A stretch of 64,000 nt of DNA from Bacillota bacterium (GCA_023415795.1 JAEZJG010000022.1:1-64000), one strand, 5' to 3'. Numbered from the stretch's first letter, positions 43,944 to 52,945 are shown. Made by a program: numbers and translations. Notes: generated from the letters alone by a model not told the origin.

Positions 43944-45187
43944 TGCAGCATACCTTCCTTAAAAAATCCTACAGGATGGATGACGTGGTCGCCTTTGGGA
44001 TTGATGCCGCCAAGAGGACCGTCTGCCAGCACTGCTGCCCGCTGGATGACGAAGTGCCCGAAGCGGCGGCGCAGCTCATCCACGGTGCGATCCAATGTTT
44101 CTTGCTTGTGGCGGTTTTCCTCGTTACCGAAGAGGGACAGCTGAAGCGGCGTGGCGGCACACACCAGATCGGTGCAGCGTACGCCCAGGCTGCGTACCGG
44201 TCTTGGCCATTTGTAGTGCTGACGGAACAGTTCCATCGCAGCGGCAGCTACCTCGCCTGAGATGCAGGAGGGCTTTGACAGCTTTACCTGCCGCTCGAAG
44301 CGCATGAGCTCGTTATCCCGCACAGAGATGGCAACGGTGCGTCCGAGGAAGCCGTGTTCGCGCATACGGGCGCAAACGCTCTCGCAAAGTACGTACAGTG
44401 TCACCTTAATGTCCTCGTCGCAAACGAGATCGCGCGGGGTGGTGGTGGAGTTGCCGACGGATTTGATCAGCGATTCCTCGTCCATCTGCATCACGGGAGA
44501 CTCGTCAAAACCGTTGGCAAAGCTGTGCAGCACATCGCCCACCTTGCCCAGCATGCCATGCAGCAGCGGTGCGGGTGTCTGCGCCAAAGCGCCGATGGTA
44601 CATACGCCGATCTTCATCAGCTTCTGTCGTGTGGCGCGCCCCACGTACAGTAGCTCATCCACCGGCAGCGGCCACGCCACCGCCTTGTAATTGTCCTCGC
44701 TGATGACGGTAGTGGCGTCCGGCTTCTTGATGTCAGAGCCCAGCTTGGCAAATATCTTGTTATAGCTGACACCCACCGATGCGGTGATGCCCAGCTCGCG
44801 CTTCACGCGGTCGCGTATGGCATTGGCGATATGCTCGCCATCCTCGCCGCTCACATCCAACCACGCCTCATCCAGCCCAAACGGTTCAATGCGTGAGGTG
44901 TAGTCCGCGTAGATCTGCCGCGCCAGCTTGGCGTAGCGCAGATAAAGCGGGTAGTTGGGCGGCAGCACCACAAGACCGGGGCACTTTTGCCGTGCCTGCC
45001 ACAAGGCCTCGCCGGTCTTGATGCCCGTCGCCTTAGCGAGATAGTTTTTGGCCAGTACAATACCATGGCGCTGCTCTTCATCGCCGCCAACTGCCACCGG
45101 CAGACCGCGCAGCTCGGGGCGATGCACACACTCTACGCTGGCGTAAAAGTTGTTCATATCCGAATGTAAAATAACGCGCTGCTTCAT
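43940..45187 (-). CDS. dinB: DNA polymerase IV-like Y-family polymerase
   Basis: A 415-residue error-prone translesion polymerase. The catalytic metal site includes Asp in ILHSDMNNFYASVE (5-18) and the Asp-Glu pair in PFGLDEAWLDVSG (about 102-114). SVGVSYNKIFAKLGSDIKKP (about 131-150) and the little-finger domain follow, and a QLSLF beta-clamp motif lies near residue 366. The sequence resembles the clostridial branch sometimes called UmuC-like. ATG 45187 follows GAGGAAA; upstream in-frame codons lie in the promoter/LexA region. First gene of the operon. Confidence 0.92.
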   Translation of the reverse strand: MKQRVILHSDMNNFYASVECVHRPELRGLPVAVGGDEEQRHGIVLAKNYLAKATGIKTGEALWQARQKCPGLVVLPPNYPLYLRYAKLARQIYADYTSRIEPFGLDEAWLDVSGEDGEHIANAIRDRVKRELGITASVGVSYNKIFAKLGSDIKKPDATTVISEDNYKAVAWPLPVDELLYVGRATRQKLMKIGVCTIGALAQTPAPLLHGMLGKVGDVLHSFANGFDESPVMQMDEESLIKSVGNSTTTPRDLVCDEDIKVTLYVLCESVCARMREHGFLGRTVAISVRDNELMRFERQVKLSKPSCISGEVAAAAMELFRQHYKWPRPVRSLGVRCTDLVCAATPLQLSLFGNEENRHKQETLDRTVDELRRRFGHFVIQRAAVLADGPLGGINPKGDHVIHPVGFFKEGMLQ

Positions 45188-45203
45188 GATTTCCTCACAT
45201 AAA

Positions 45204-45215
45204 GAACACAAGTTC
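45204..45215. promoter_or_regulatory. LexA (SOS) box
   Basis: GAACACAAGTTC on the plus strand, that is GAAC-N4-GTTC, an exact core of the Gram-positive LexA/DinR site. It lies at about +1 to +12 of the dinB promoter. Confidence 0.8.
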
Positions 45216-45222
45216 TATAGAT

Positions 45223-45250
45223 AGTATATTCTGTTTTTAATAAAAATCAA
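45223..45250 (-). promoter_or_regulatory. Promoter of the dinB operon
   Basis: On the minus strand TTGATT (45245-45250), a 16-base spacer and TATACT (45223-45228), directly upstream of the LexA box. Confidence 0.7.
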
Positions 45251-45372
45251 CTGGATATCTGCGGAATATTTTTAAGTGGACGAAAAATGGGACAGGAGGT
45301 GAGTACATCATGACTTGTGACAAAAACCTTAGGAATGGATGATTATTTTAAAAATAGCGCGTACTTAGGAAA

Positions 45373-45409
45373 TAAAAAAAGCCTCTACAGCTGCTGTGCA
45401 AAGAGGCTT
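45373..45409 (-). terminator. Terminator of the cheC-HD-GYP operon
   Basis: On the minus strand AAGCCTCT (45409-45402) pairs with AGAGGCTT (45386-45379), followed by a run of T residues, just after the HD-GYP stop. Confidence 0.85.
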
Positions 45410-45424
45410 CTGTTTGCATTTTGG

Positions 45425-46498
45425 TCAGCCTCCCACAATATCCTGAATGGTGATGTTGAGCGCCGACATGTCCTCGGTCAAATCAATATAGTCTTCGGTG
45501 GGTTGGCCGTCCACAATCAGTTTGATGCGAGGACGCAGGCTGGTGTCCTGATAGTTTTTGATCACGATACCCACCTGACCCGTGCTGAGGCGTACGCACG
45601 TACCGACAGGATAAGGGGCAATCTTTTTGGTGAGTGCCTCCACCACCTGAGGGTCGAACAGCGTACCGTAGCCGCTCATGATATACTCGATGGCATCGGA
45701 GGGCAGCATGCTTTTGCGGTAAGGTCTGTCCGATGTCAGCGCATCATACACGTCTGCAACGCAGCAGATGCGCCCGTACAGATGGATATTGTTTTTTGCC
45801 AGACCGCCTGGATAACCGTTGCCGCTGAATTGCTCGTGATGCTGAAGTGCTACCTTGCGCGCCACCTCGGGTATCTCCAGTTGCTCGCAGAGGTAGTGGT
45901 AGCCGCGCTCACTGTGCAGCTTAATCTCCTCAAATTCCTCCGGCGTTAAGCGGGAAGGCTTGTTGAGAATGTCCTTTTTGATGAACATTTTGCCGGCATC
46001 GTGCAGCAGAGAACCCATAGCAAGATCATACAACTGTTTTTTGTTAAGCCCCAACGCAGTGCCCATCACAACGGAGAGCACGGAAACGTTCAGACTGTGG
46101 CTGTAAGTGTAGTCATCATATGCGCGAATGTCGATGATATTGACCATAATATCCCGATTATGAACCACCTCATCTACGATCTTGTGAACGATGCCTTTGA
46201 TGGAGGGCAACTGCTTTTTAACGCTGCTATGCCGGTTGTTCTCTCCATTATAAAACAGCGCCTGCATCTCAGCCCGCGCGATGGTTTTAAGCTCGTGGCT
46301 GATGATATCCGATACGGTGATTCCCTCGGAAAGCTTGTCGTCTACATACACGCCTTGAAAGCCAAGCATCTCAAGCTTGTTAATGATAGTGCGAGACAGC
46401 TCGCGCCCGCTGCGAAGCAAAACACGGTTCTGAGAGATGGTCAGATCCGTGCTTAGCTTAGCGCCCGGCTTCAGATGCTTGGTGGTAACATATCTCAT
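45425..46498 (-). CDS. HD-GYP domain cyclic-di-GMP phosphodiesterase
   Basis: The 357-residue cytoplasmic protein has an N-terminal region of about 100 residues of the DUF3391 kind. The HD-GYP domain has all key motifs: HDAGK (about 167), HHEQFSGNGYPGGL (about 213-226) and the downstream DVYDALTSDRPYR (about 243). The protein is expected to degrade cyclic di-GMP. A C-terminal PilZ-like stretch (VRLSTGQVGIVIKNYQDTSLRPRIKLIVD, about 306-334) is visible. It lies 18 bases after cheA as the last gene of the chemotaxis operon, linking second-messenger turnover to motility control. Confidence 0.9.
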   Translation of the reverse strand: MRYVTTKHLKPGAKLSTDLTISQNRVLLRSGRELSRTIINKLEMLGFQGVYVDDKLSEGITVSDIISHELKTIARAEMQALFYNGENNRHSSVKKQLPSIKGIVHKIVDEVVHNRDIMVNIIDIRAYDDYTYSHSLNVSVLSVVMGTALGLNKKQLYDLAMGSLLHDAGKMFIKKDILNKPSRLTPEEFEEIKLHSERGYHYLCEQLEIPEVARKVALQHHEQFSGNGYPGGLAKNNIHLYGRICCVADVYDALTSDRPYRKSMLPSDAIEYIMSGYGTLFDPQVVEALTKKIAPYPVGTCVRLSTGQVGIVIKNYQDTSLRPRIKLIVDGQPTEDYIDLTEDMSALNITIQDIVGG

Positions 46499-46516
46499 AT
46501 ACTTACCCTGTATACG

Positions 46517-48550
46517 TTATTTTTGAAGCAACCCGTTGATGTCAATAATAAGACTAATGCTGCCGTCGCCTAGTATGGTGCAGCCTGCGATACATTTGTT
46601 GTTCCGCAGTGCCCGCGAGATATATAACGGTATCGGTTTGACAACGGTTTTCTGTTCGCCCACCAGCTCGTCTACGAATATGCAATACGTCTGGCTCTGT
46701 GTCTCCACCGTCACCAATATGCCCTGCTCCAATTCAGTAATGTCAGTTTCAATATTGAAGGCCTGATGCAGGCGGATGATGGGATAGCAGTTGCCCCGGA
46801 TAAAGATCAGCTCACGGCCGTCCGGATCGGCAAAGCAATCGCCTTTCTTGGGCTTAAACGACTCTCTGATAGCCAGCAGAGGAACGATATAAGACGAACT
46901 GCCCACGGATACCTGCATGCCGTCAATGATGGCCAGCGTAAGCGGTATCTGCATAACGACGGACATGCCCTTGCCGGGGGTAGAATCCACCGACAGAGAA
47001 CCGCCGATCTTCTCAATGTTACGCATGACAACATCCATGCCTACGCCGCGGCCGGAAAACTCTGTGACCTGCTCCTTAGTAGAGAAACCGGCGCTGAATA
47101 TCAGCCCGTACGCTTCTTTGTCAGTAACCTCGGCACGGGGTTTCTTGATGAGCCCCTTGGCGATACCTTTGTCGATTAGCTTTTCTTTGTTTAAGCCGCG
47201 TCCGTCATCGCTGACGGTAATCAGCACGTCGCTGCCCGCGTTTCGCGCTTCCAGACGGATTGTGCCCGTGGTATCCTTGCCGAGCGCTGCGCGGTCTTCG
47301 GCGGACTCAAGGCCGTGATCCATGCAGTTGCGTATCAGATGCATCAGCGGATCAGACAGGTTGTCCAGCACGTTCTTGTCCAGCTCGGTATCTTCCCCGA
47401 TAATCTCCAGGCGCGCCTTTTTGCTGAACTTGTTGGACATATCGCGTACGATGCGCTCCATCTTGTGGAAGGTGGCGGATACCGGCACCATGCGGATGGA
47501 CATCACGATATCCTGAAGCTCCTCCGTCAGCTTATGCAGCTGGCGGGACGATTTATCGAAGCTGTCCAGATGCAGCTCAAGCACCTTGGGGTTCTTCGTG
47601 ACGGTTGCTTCGGTAATCACGATCTCGCCCACGATGTCCATCAGTTGATCGAGCTTGGAAAGGTTGACAGAAAGGTAGCTTTGCTTGGCAATGCCTGTTG
47701 TTTCCTGCGTCTTGACAGCAACAGCGGCGGCGGCCTCAATTTCTGCCTCAGGCGATTGTTCATCCTCTTCCTTTTTAACGCCGAATATGTCTGCGGCTTC
47801 TTCGGCAGTCAGCTCATCAAAGCTAAATGATTGCAAAAAGAAGGTTTCCCGTATTTTTTTGCTCAGTGCCTCCGGCGTCTCAGAAGACATGATATAGACG
47901 ACGAGTCCGTTGGATATAATCTCGTCGTCACTGTGTTCGCCCAGCAGATCGGCCGGAACAGTGATAAGCGCAGCACTCATTGGTTCGATGGATTTGACAA
48001 GACCCAGTGCACGAATGTTTTCCATCTTGCATTCCTTTTGGAAAAGCACGTGAGCCTTATACGCTTTTTCGGTGCCGGAGAGCGTTCCTGTACTTGGTGC
48101 GGCAACAGCGGTTTCGGCGGCTTCGGCGGCAGGTGCGGGGGGTGCCGCCTTTCTGCCCGTTAGCACATCGTGAAAATCGCGGACTTGCTTAACAATGGCT
48201 GAAACATCGCCATCGGGCAGTCCGCCCATTTGTATTTTTGAGATTTCAGCTTTGATGATGTCCAGCGAGGTGAACACGAGATCGCTGATCTTTTGATGGT
48301 CTTCACGGCGTGACGAATGGGAACGCAGGAAGTCGAAAAGGTCTTCCAAAGCATGCGATAAAACAGCGATGCTGTCGAAGTTCATCATCGCCGACGAGCC
48401 TTTCACCGTGTGCAGTATGCGGAATATGTCGCCGATGTCTTCTGTCGAGAAGCCGGAATTCTTTTCGCATTCCAGCAGCACCGATTCCAGCTTATCGAGC
48501 AGCTGCATATTTTCAAACAAATAGACATCTAACAGTGAATCGTTGGCCAT
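46517..48550 (-). CDS. cheA: Chemotaxis histidine kinase CheA
   Basis: A 677-residue kinase. The P1 Hpt domain has the phosphorylated His47 (FRILHTVKGSSAMM). An Ala/Glu-rich linker and P2-like CheY-docking region follow (about 165-260). The P3 dimerisation domain starts near 290 (LSVNLSKLDQLMDIVGEIVI). The P4 ATPase has an N box (LIRNCMDHGLE, about 410), a G1 box (VSDDGRGLN) and GRGVGMDVV. The P5 CheW-like domain ends the protein. It phosphorylates CheY and CheB under receptor control. ATG 48550 follows GGAGGAG. No receptor (MCP) gene is in the window. Confidence 0.95.
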   Translation of the reverse strand: MANDSLLDVYLFENMQLLDKLESVLLECEKNSGFSTEDIGDIFRILHTVKGSSAMMNFDSIAVLSHALEDLFDFLRSHSSRREDHQKISDLVFTSLDIIKAEISKIQMGGLPDGDVSAIVKQVRDFHDVLTGRKAAPPAPAAEAAETAVAAPSTGTLSGTEKAYKAHVLFQKECKMENIRALGLVKSIEPMSAALITVPADLLGEHSDDEIISNGLVVYIMSSETPEALSKKIRETFFLQSFSFDELTAEEAADIFGVKKEEDEQSPEAEIEAAAAVAVKTQETTGIAKQSYLSVNLSKLDQLMDIVGEIVITEATVTKNPKVLELHLDSFDKSSRQLHKLTEELQDIVMSIRMVPVSATFHKMERIVRDMSNKFSKKARLEIIGEDTELDKNVLDNLSDPLMHLIRNCMDHGLESAEDRAALGKDTTGTIRLEARNAGSDVLITVSDDGRGLNKEKLIDKGIAKGLIKKPRAEVTDKEAYGLIFSAGFSTKEQVTEFSGRGVGMDVVMRNIEKIGGSLSVDSTPGKGMSVVMQIPLTLAIIDGMQVSVGSSSYIVPLLAIRESFKPKKGDCFADPDGRELIFIRGNCYPIIRLHQAFNIETDITELEQGILVTVETQSQTYCIFVDELVGEQKTVVKPIPLYISRALRNNKCIAGCTILGDGSISLIIDINGLLQK

Positions 48551-48593
48551 AAAGGACTCCTCCCAATATATACAGAATAAAATAAATGATATA

Positions 48594-48950
48594 TCAACTG
48601 AGGCTGCTCAAGGCGGCAAGTATCACATCTTCTTTGAATGGCTTAACGATAAAGCCCTTGGCGCCTGTCAACACAGCTTCACGAACCATGCTTTCCTGAC
48701 CCATGGCCGACACCATAATTACGTTAGCGGCTGGGTTCATAGCTAATATCTTCTTGAGGCTTTCCAGCCCGTCCATTTCAGGCATTGTGATATCCATGGT
48801 AACGATATCGGGATTAAGCTCTTGATATTTCGCCAGTGCGATCTTGCCGTTTTCTGCTTCACCCACCACGTTGTAGTCGTTTTTGGTGAGCATATTTTTG
48901 ATAGAGACACGCATGAAAGCAGCGTCGTCCACCACCAGTACTTTCTTCAT
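48594..48950 (-). CDS. cheY: Chemotaxis response regulator CheY
   Basis: A 118-residue single receiver domain: acidic pair Asp8-Asp9 (VLVVDDAAFMR), phospho-acceptor Asp53 (IVTMDITMPEMDG), and the conserved Thr/Ser and Lys in VIMVSAMGQE and KGFIVKPF. It carries the signal from CheA to the flagellar switch. GAGGAGG lies 8 bases before ATG 48950; an upstream in-frame start lacks that spacing. The gene lies between cheD and cheA in the operon. Confidence 0.93.
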   Translation of the reverse strand: MKKVLVVDDAAFMRVSIKNMLTKNDYNVVGEAENGKIALAKYQELNPDIVTMDITMPEMDGLESLKKILAMNPAANVIMVSAMGQESMVREAVLTGAKGFIVKPFKEDVILAALSSLS

Positions 48951-49028
48951 CCAACAGTCCTCCTCGTTCAAGAAAAGAAATTTTAAAACTTTAAGCTAAG
49001 CAATATGCTATAGATAAACCGAAATCAA

Positions 49029-49514
49029 TCATATTAATCGCATAGATCGCGGAGAAACTGTACGAATTTGCAGCATATTTGTTTCGCAGCAAAATTCGAT
49101 GGAGCGTCCGCTTGTGCCTCCGGTATCCTGGGCGGCAATCGGTATGCGATTATCACGCAGCATTTTCAGGCAGATTTCTATGTTTCTTTTGCCAATGCCC
49201 ATTACATCCGAGTGATATGCGTTGTTGAACATGTGTGCGCCGCCCGCAAGCTTGGCTTGCAACTGATGGCGCGAAGCACCCGCCTGTGTTACCAACCGTA
49301 TCATATCCTCAATGGCTGTATCCGCGAACTTAAACCTGTTGAACGGAGCCGACCCTTCAGGTGCTGTCGGCAACATAATATGAACAAGCCCGCTCACCTT
49401 TTTGACGGGGTCAAAAAGCACAAGACCGATGCATGAGCCAAGCCCCAATGTGACCAGCTTGTCGGGTGCGCGGGAAATCACCTTCTCCGCAATGCCTATA
49501 GTATGTGTTGTCAT
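49029..49514 (-). CDS. cheD: Chemoreceptor glutamine deamidase CheD
   Basis: The 161-residue enzyme has catalytic Cys28 in LGLGSCIGLVLFD, His45 in GLVHIMLP, and a conserved GGAHMFN motif (about 91-97). It deamidates receptor glutamines and binds CheC, whose phosphatase activity it enhances. Its ATG shares a base with the stop of cheC (TAATG), as expected for a tight functional pair. Confidence 0.93.
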   Translation of the reverse strand: MTTHTIGIAEKVISRAPDKLVTLGLGSCIGLVLFDPVKKVSGLVHIMLPTAPEGSAPFNRFKFADTAIEDMIRLVTQAGASRHQLQAKLAGGAHMFNNAYHSDVMGIGKRNIEICLKMLRDNRIPIAAQDTGGTSGRSIEFCCETNMLQIRTVSPRSMRLI

Positions 49515-50137
49515 TATGATATTCCCATTTTCTCCATTAGCGTTTTGTACGAATCAACGTCCGGGATCAGGAAAAAGTGTCCGAATATGCTTTGCACCTT
49601 ATCGGAGAATTTCGTTTCCAAAAACAAAACATGGTCTCCGTATTGACCGTAAGCTGCAGCCAGCAGATTCATCACGGCTCCGGCCATATCCACCACCATT
49701 TCGGGTACAGAAGCATCTATCCGAAGACCGGTCAGCGTCGAAATGGCTGTGATGTACGAGCCGATCAGTATGTTGGCAAGCTCCTTAAGTGCGGAAACCT
49801 GCATGTCATCGAAGTCGTCATCCTCGCCGGGCGCTTCAGCCGGCTCTCCCAGCATGGCCTTTGTCAGTATGTAGGCGTCTTCGCGATCCAGCACCAGCAG
49901 TATAAAGCCGCTGATGTCGTCGGAGATGCCCACAAGCAGTCCGGCAACCACATTCTCAGGCCCGCGCATAATAGTGGTGATCTCGTTGTATCTGCAAAGC
50001 TGAGCGCGCGGCACGTGTACAGTGATTTCACGATCCATCATCACCGAAAGTGCGGTGGCAGCATGGCCTGCACCAATGTTCTCGAGCTCTCTAAAAAAAT
50101 CCAGATGGGAATGGTTCATGCTGTCGATATCAAACAT
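49514..50137 (-). CDS. cheC: CheY-P phosphatase CheC
   Basis: A 207-residue CheC-type phosphatase with both active-site motifs: Glu17/Asn20 in FRELENIGAGHAATAL and Glu119/Asn122 in ALKELANILIGSY. Having two sites separates CheC from FliY-less or CheX forms. It dephosphorylates CheY-P and is regulated by CheD, the next gene. First gene of the minus-strand chemotaxis operon; AAAAGGA precedes the ATG. Confidence 0.92.
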   Translation of the reverse strand: MFDIDSMNHSHLDFFRELENIGAGHAATALSVMMDREITVHVPRAQLCRYNEITTIMRGPENVVAGLLVGISDDISGFILLVLDREDAYILTKAMLGEPAEAPGEDDDFDDMQVSALKELANILIGSYITAISTLTGLRIDASVPEMVVDMAGAVMNLLAAAYGQYGDHVLFLETKFSDKVQSIFGHFFLIPDVDSYKTLMEKMGIS

Positions 50138-50235
50138 TATAATATCCTTTTCTTAGCGTATAGTTAGAATTACATTTTCTATATCGGCAGTTTCCTCTTA
50201 TTACATTAAGTTTTTTTCTATAAAAACGGTTGGCC

Positions 50236-50262
50236 TAAAGGTAAGGTTAAAATAGCCGATAA
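50236..50262 (+). promoter_or_regulatory. Sigma-28 (SigD/FliA) type promoter
   Basis: TAAA (50236-50239), 15 bases, and GCCGATAA (50255-50262) match the motility sigma consensus exactly. It reads toward cheW, 180 bases downstream. The 304-base gap 50138-50441 between the divergent operons contains no gene; I see no equally good site for the minus-strand operon. Confidence 0.8.
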
Positions 50263-50441
50263 TACAAATAGGTAGCCGAGTTATCGGAATCACCTGTTTT
50301 TATTTCCGGCAGGCAGCATTTTTGGGAAATAATTTTCCAGTCGGTTTATGTACTACAAAACGCGTTTATATACTTAATGTTAGTCGAACATTATGAATTA
50401 ACGTCATTATAATATGATTTGTATTATGGAAGGGAGCGGGA

Positions 50442-50942
50442 ATGAAAGTGACAGATCAGGAACTATTCGGACAGGGTGAAGACACTCAGCATGGACGGTA
50501 TTTAACTTTTTGCTTGGGTGAAGAGATTTTTGGTATTCAGATCGAATACGTGACGGAGATCATTGGCTTGCAGCCGGTCACCAAGGTGCCGGAGGTGGCG
50601 TCGTATATCAAGGGGATTATCAACCTGCGCGGAAAAATTATTCCCGTGGTAGACATGAGGCTCAAGTTTGGCAAAGCATCCATTGAGTATGACGACAGAA
50701 CATGCATTATCGTTGTGGATACCGACAATATGATGGTTGGACTGATTGTGGACAAGGTTGCGGAGGTTATGACCATAGACGATGAAAACGTGGTGCCGCC
50801 GCCCAGCTACAAGACCGGAATCAAAAACAGATATCTTCAGGGCATTGGTAAGGTGAACGAGGACGTAGTGCTGCTGCTGGAATGTAAAAAGCTGTTCGAT
50901 GAAAGTGAAGAGCATGAGATCCGCCAGACGGAAGAGCGGTAA
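50442..50942 (+). CDS. cheW: Chemotaxis coupling protein CheW
   Basis: A 166-residue CheW-fold protein with LTFCLGEEIFGIQIEYVTEIIG (about 17-38), VPEVASYIKGIINLRGKIIPVVDMRLKFG (about 46-74) and the C-terminal IGKVNEDVVLLLECKKLF. It links receptors to CheA. It is slightly longer than usual owing to charged tails. It begins the plus-strand operon cheW-cheR-cheB, ATG 50442 after AGGGAGC, likely from the sigma-28 promoter upstream. Confidence 0.94.
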   Translation: MKVTDQELFGQGEDTQHGRYLTFCLGEEIFGIQIEYVTEIIGLQPVTKVPEVASYIKGIINLRGKIIPVVDMRLKFGKASIEYDDRTCIIVVDTDNMMVGLIVDKVAEVMTIDDENVVPPPSYKTGIKNRYLQGIGKVNEDVVLLLECKKLFDESEEHEIRQTEER

Positions 50943-50963
50943 TTTATAAAACGGCGGTGACAC

Positions 50964-51785
50964 ATGATACAGCTGACTGACAGTGATTTTGCTCTTCTGA
51001 CCGGATATTTAAGGGAGCGTTTTGGCATCAATCTCATCAAGAAACGCACGCTGATTGAAAGCCGCTTGAATAACTATCTGGTCAGCAATGGTTACAGCAA
51101 CTACAAGACGTATCTTGACTACGCACTAAACGATAAAACCGGTGCGGAAGTCAGCCAGATAATCAATTTTCTGACGACGAATTACTCGTACTTTATGCGA
51201 GAGTGGGATCATTTTAAGTTTTTCAAGGAACGCGCGCTGCCCGAAATGGCGCAAAGCATCCGCGACCGCGATTTGAGAACCTGGAGCGCGGGGTGTTCCA
51301 CCGGGCAGGAACCGTACACGTTGGCCATGCTGATCGGTGATTTCTCTCAAGATCTCGGGCTGTCTTGGGATGCAAAGGTGTTGGCCACAGACATCTCTCT
51401 TAAGGCACTGGAAGCGGCTAAGATGGGCATATATGACGATGATGCACTCAAAAATGTGCCGTCGATATGGAAAATGAACTATTTCAGCAAGCTGCCGGAG
51501 GGAAAATGGGAAGTAAGTGATACTCTGAAAAGAGAGGTCATATTCCGTCGGCTGAACCTGATTGAAGGGGAGTTCCCGTTCAAAAAGCAGTTGCACATCA
51601 TATTCTGCCGCAACGTGATGATCTACTTTAACGAAGAGACCAAGCATAAGCTCATCGATAAATTTTACCGTGCTCTGGCACCCGGCGGTTACCTATTCAT
51701 CGGGCAGTCTGAGACGATTGACCGCTCTGACGGAAAACTCAAGCTGGTGATACCCTCAGTTTATAAAAAGGTTGGGATGCAATGA
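50964..51785 (+). CDS. cheR: Chemoreceptor methyltransferase CheR
   Basis: The 273-residue SAM-dependent enzyme methylates receptor glutamates. It has an N-terminal helical domain (FGINLIKKRTLIESRLNNYL, about 13-32), SAM motif WSAGCSTGQEPYTLAML (about 109-125), VLATDISLKALEAAKMGIY (about 139-157) and HIIFCRNVMIYFNEE (about 212-226). GGCGGTGA lies upstream. The stop overlaps the cheB start (ATGA), as befits the opposing methylation enzymes. Confidence 0.94.
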   Translation: MIQLTDSDFALLTGYLRERFGINLIKKRTLIESRLNNYLVSNGYSNYKTYLDYALNDKTGAEVSQIINFLTTNYSYFMREWDHFKFFKERALPEMAQSIRDRDLRTWSAGCSTGQEPYTLAMLIGDFSQDLGLSWDAKVLATDISLKALEAAKMGIYDDDALKNVPSIWKMNYFSKLPEGKWEVSDTLKREVIFRRLNLIEGEFPFKKQLHIIFCRNVMIYFNEETKHKLIDKFYRALAPGGYLFIGQSETIDRSDGKLKLVIPSVYKKVGMQ

Positions 51786-52828
51786 TTGCTGACAAGAGAA
51801 TTCGTGTGCTGGTGGTAGACGACTCGCTGTTCATGCGTGAGTTCATCGCGTCCGAGCTCTCCAAGGATTCGGGGCTGGTGGTTGTTGCCAAGGCTGCGGA
51901 CCCATTTGAGGCTGGCGACAAAATCATGGAACACAATCCGGATGTGATGACGCTGGATATTCAGATGCCCCGAATGAACGGTATTGATTTCTTAAAGAAG
52001 CTGATGCCGCAATATCCCATGCCTGTGGTGGTGGTCAGCGCCATCAGCAGCAGCGTTTTCGATGCGCTCAATGCGGGTGCAGTAGACTTCATCACGAAAT
52101 CTACGCTGAAGTCGGAAGCGGAAAAGCGGCAGTTCATATCCGAGCTCGTCGTCAAAATCAAGATTGCGTCCATCGCCAAGGTGGGGCAGCATAAGCATGC
52201 AGACATACGAAATCAGATTGAACGCAAAACCGCCAATACGTTTAAAAACAGCAACTTCCTCATTGCAATAGGCGCGTCTACCGGCGGCACCGAAGCCACC
52301 GCTCAGATACTTAAAGACCTCGGCAACGATTTGCCGGGTATTGCCATTGTGCAGCACATGCCGCCCGTATTCACACGGTTATACTCGGAACGCCTCAACG
52401 AAACGTGCGCGATGGAAGTAAAGGAGGCGGCCGACCGTGATCTTCTAACGCCGGGGCGTGCGCTCATAGCTCCCGGCGGCATGCATTTAACCCTGGTTAA
52501 GCGGGAAAACGGCTTCGTTGCAGAGTGCCGCCCGGGAGATAAGGTGAACGGGCACTGCCCGTCGGTGGATGTACTGTTCGATTCCATCGCGAAGTTCAAG
52601 GGTGTGCAGACGTTGGGTATCATACTGACAGGTATGGGCAGCGACGGAGCGAGAGGTTTGCTGGCCATGCGCAACGCGGGCGCGGAAACATTTGGACAGG
52701 ATCAGAAAACGTGCGTGGTATATGGCATGCCCGCGGTGGCTCATAACATTGGTGCGGTGCAGTTTCAAATGCCGCTGGGCGAGATGTCGCGCCGCATTTA
52801 CGATTGGTATAACCGGGTGAGCCGCTGA
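51782..52828 (+). CDS. cheB: Chemotaxis methylesterase/response regulator CheB
   Basis: A 348-residue protein: receiver domain with phospho-acceptor Asp59 (VMTLDIQMPRMNG) and a C-terminal methylesterase with Ser166 (IGASTGGT), His192 (VQHMPPVFT) and Asp288 (GMGSDGARG). It removes methyl groups from receptors and can deamidate them. It is last in the operon and ends before a good terminator at 52871. Confidence 0.95.
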   Translation: MIADKRIRVLVVDDSLFMREFIASELSKDSGLVVVAKAADPFEAGDKIMEHNPDVMTLDIQMPRMNGIDFLKKLMPQYPMPVVVVSAISSSVFDALNAGAVDFITKSTLKSEAEKRQFISELVVKIKIASIAKVGQHKHADIRNQIERKTANTFKNSNFLIAIGASTGGTEATAQILKDLGNDLPGIAIVQHMPPVFTRLYSERLNETCAMEVKEAADRDLLTPGRALIAPGGMHLTLVKRENGFVAECRPGDKVNGHCPSVDVLFDSIAKFKGVQTLGIILTGMGSDGARGLLAMRNAGAETFGQDQKTCVVYGMPAVAHNIGAVQFQMPLGEMSRRIYDWYNRVSR

Positions 52829-52870
52829 CGTAAATAAAGTCTGCGGAAGCCTAACTTTTAACACAAACTG

Positions 52871-52896
52871 CGCCTGCATCATTGCGGGCGTTTTTT
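52871..52896 (+). terminator. Terminator of the cheWRB operon
   Basis: CGCCTGCA (52871-52878) pairs with TGCGGGCG (52883-52890), with one G-T pair, followed by six T residues. Confidence 0.85.
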
Positions 52897-52920
52897 AACA
52901 AGTGCCACTGGAAAGCAAAT

Positions 52921-52945
52921 AAAAACAGGCTGTGGATCAGCCCGT
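52921..52945 (-). terminator. Terminator of the cotJ operon
   Basis: GGCTG (52928-52932) pairs with CAGCC (52938-52942), with AC/GT outside a mismatch. Read on the minus strand it is followed by TTTTT, just after cotJC. Confidence 0.7.

Noticed and set aside
42957..44144. A 395-codon plus-strand frame across the SRAP, small-protein and dinB region
   Set aside because: Three minus-strand genes with catalytic residues, coupled starts and a LexA-controlled promoter explain the region.
50284..50310. Possible minus-strand sigma-28 promoter for cheC (CCGATAA with TAAA upstream)
   Set aside because: The TAAA is 10-11 bases away instead of 15 and the octamer is incomplete; the spacing does not fit.
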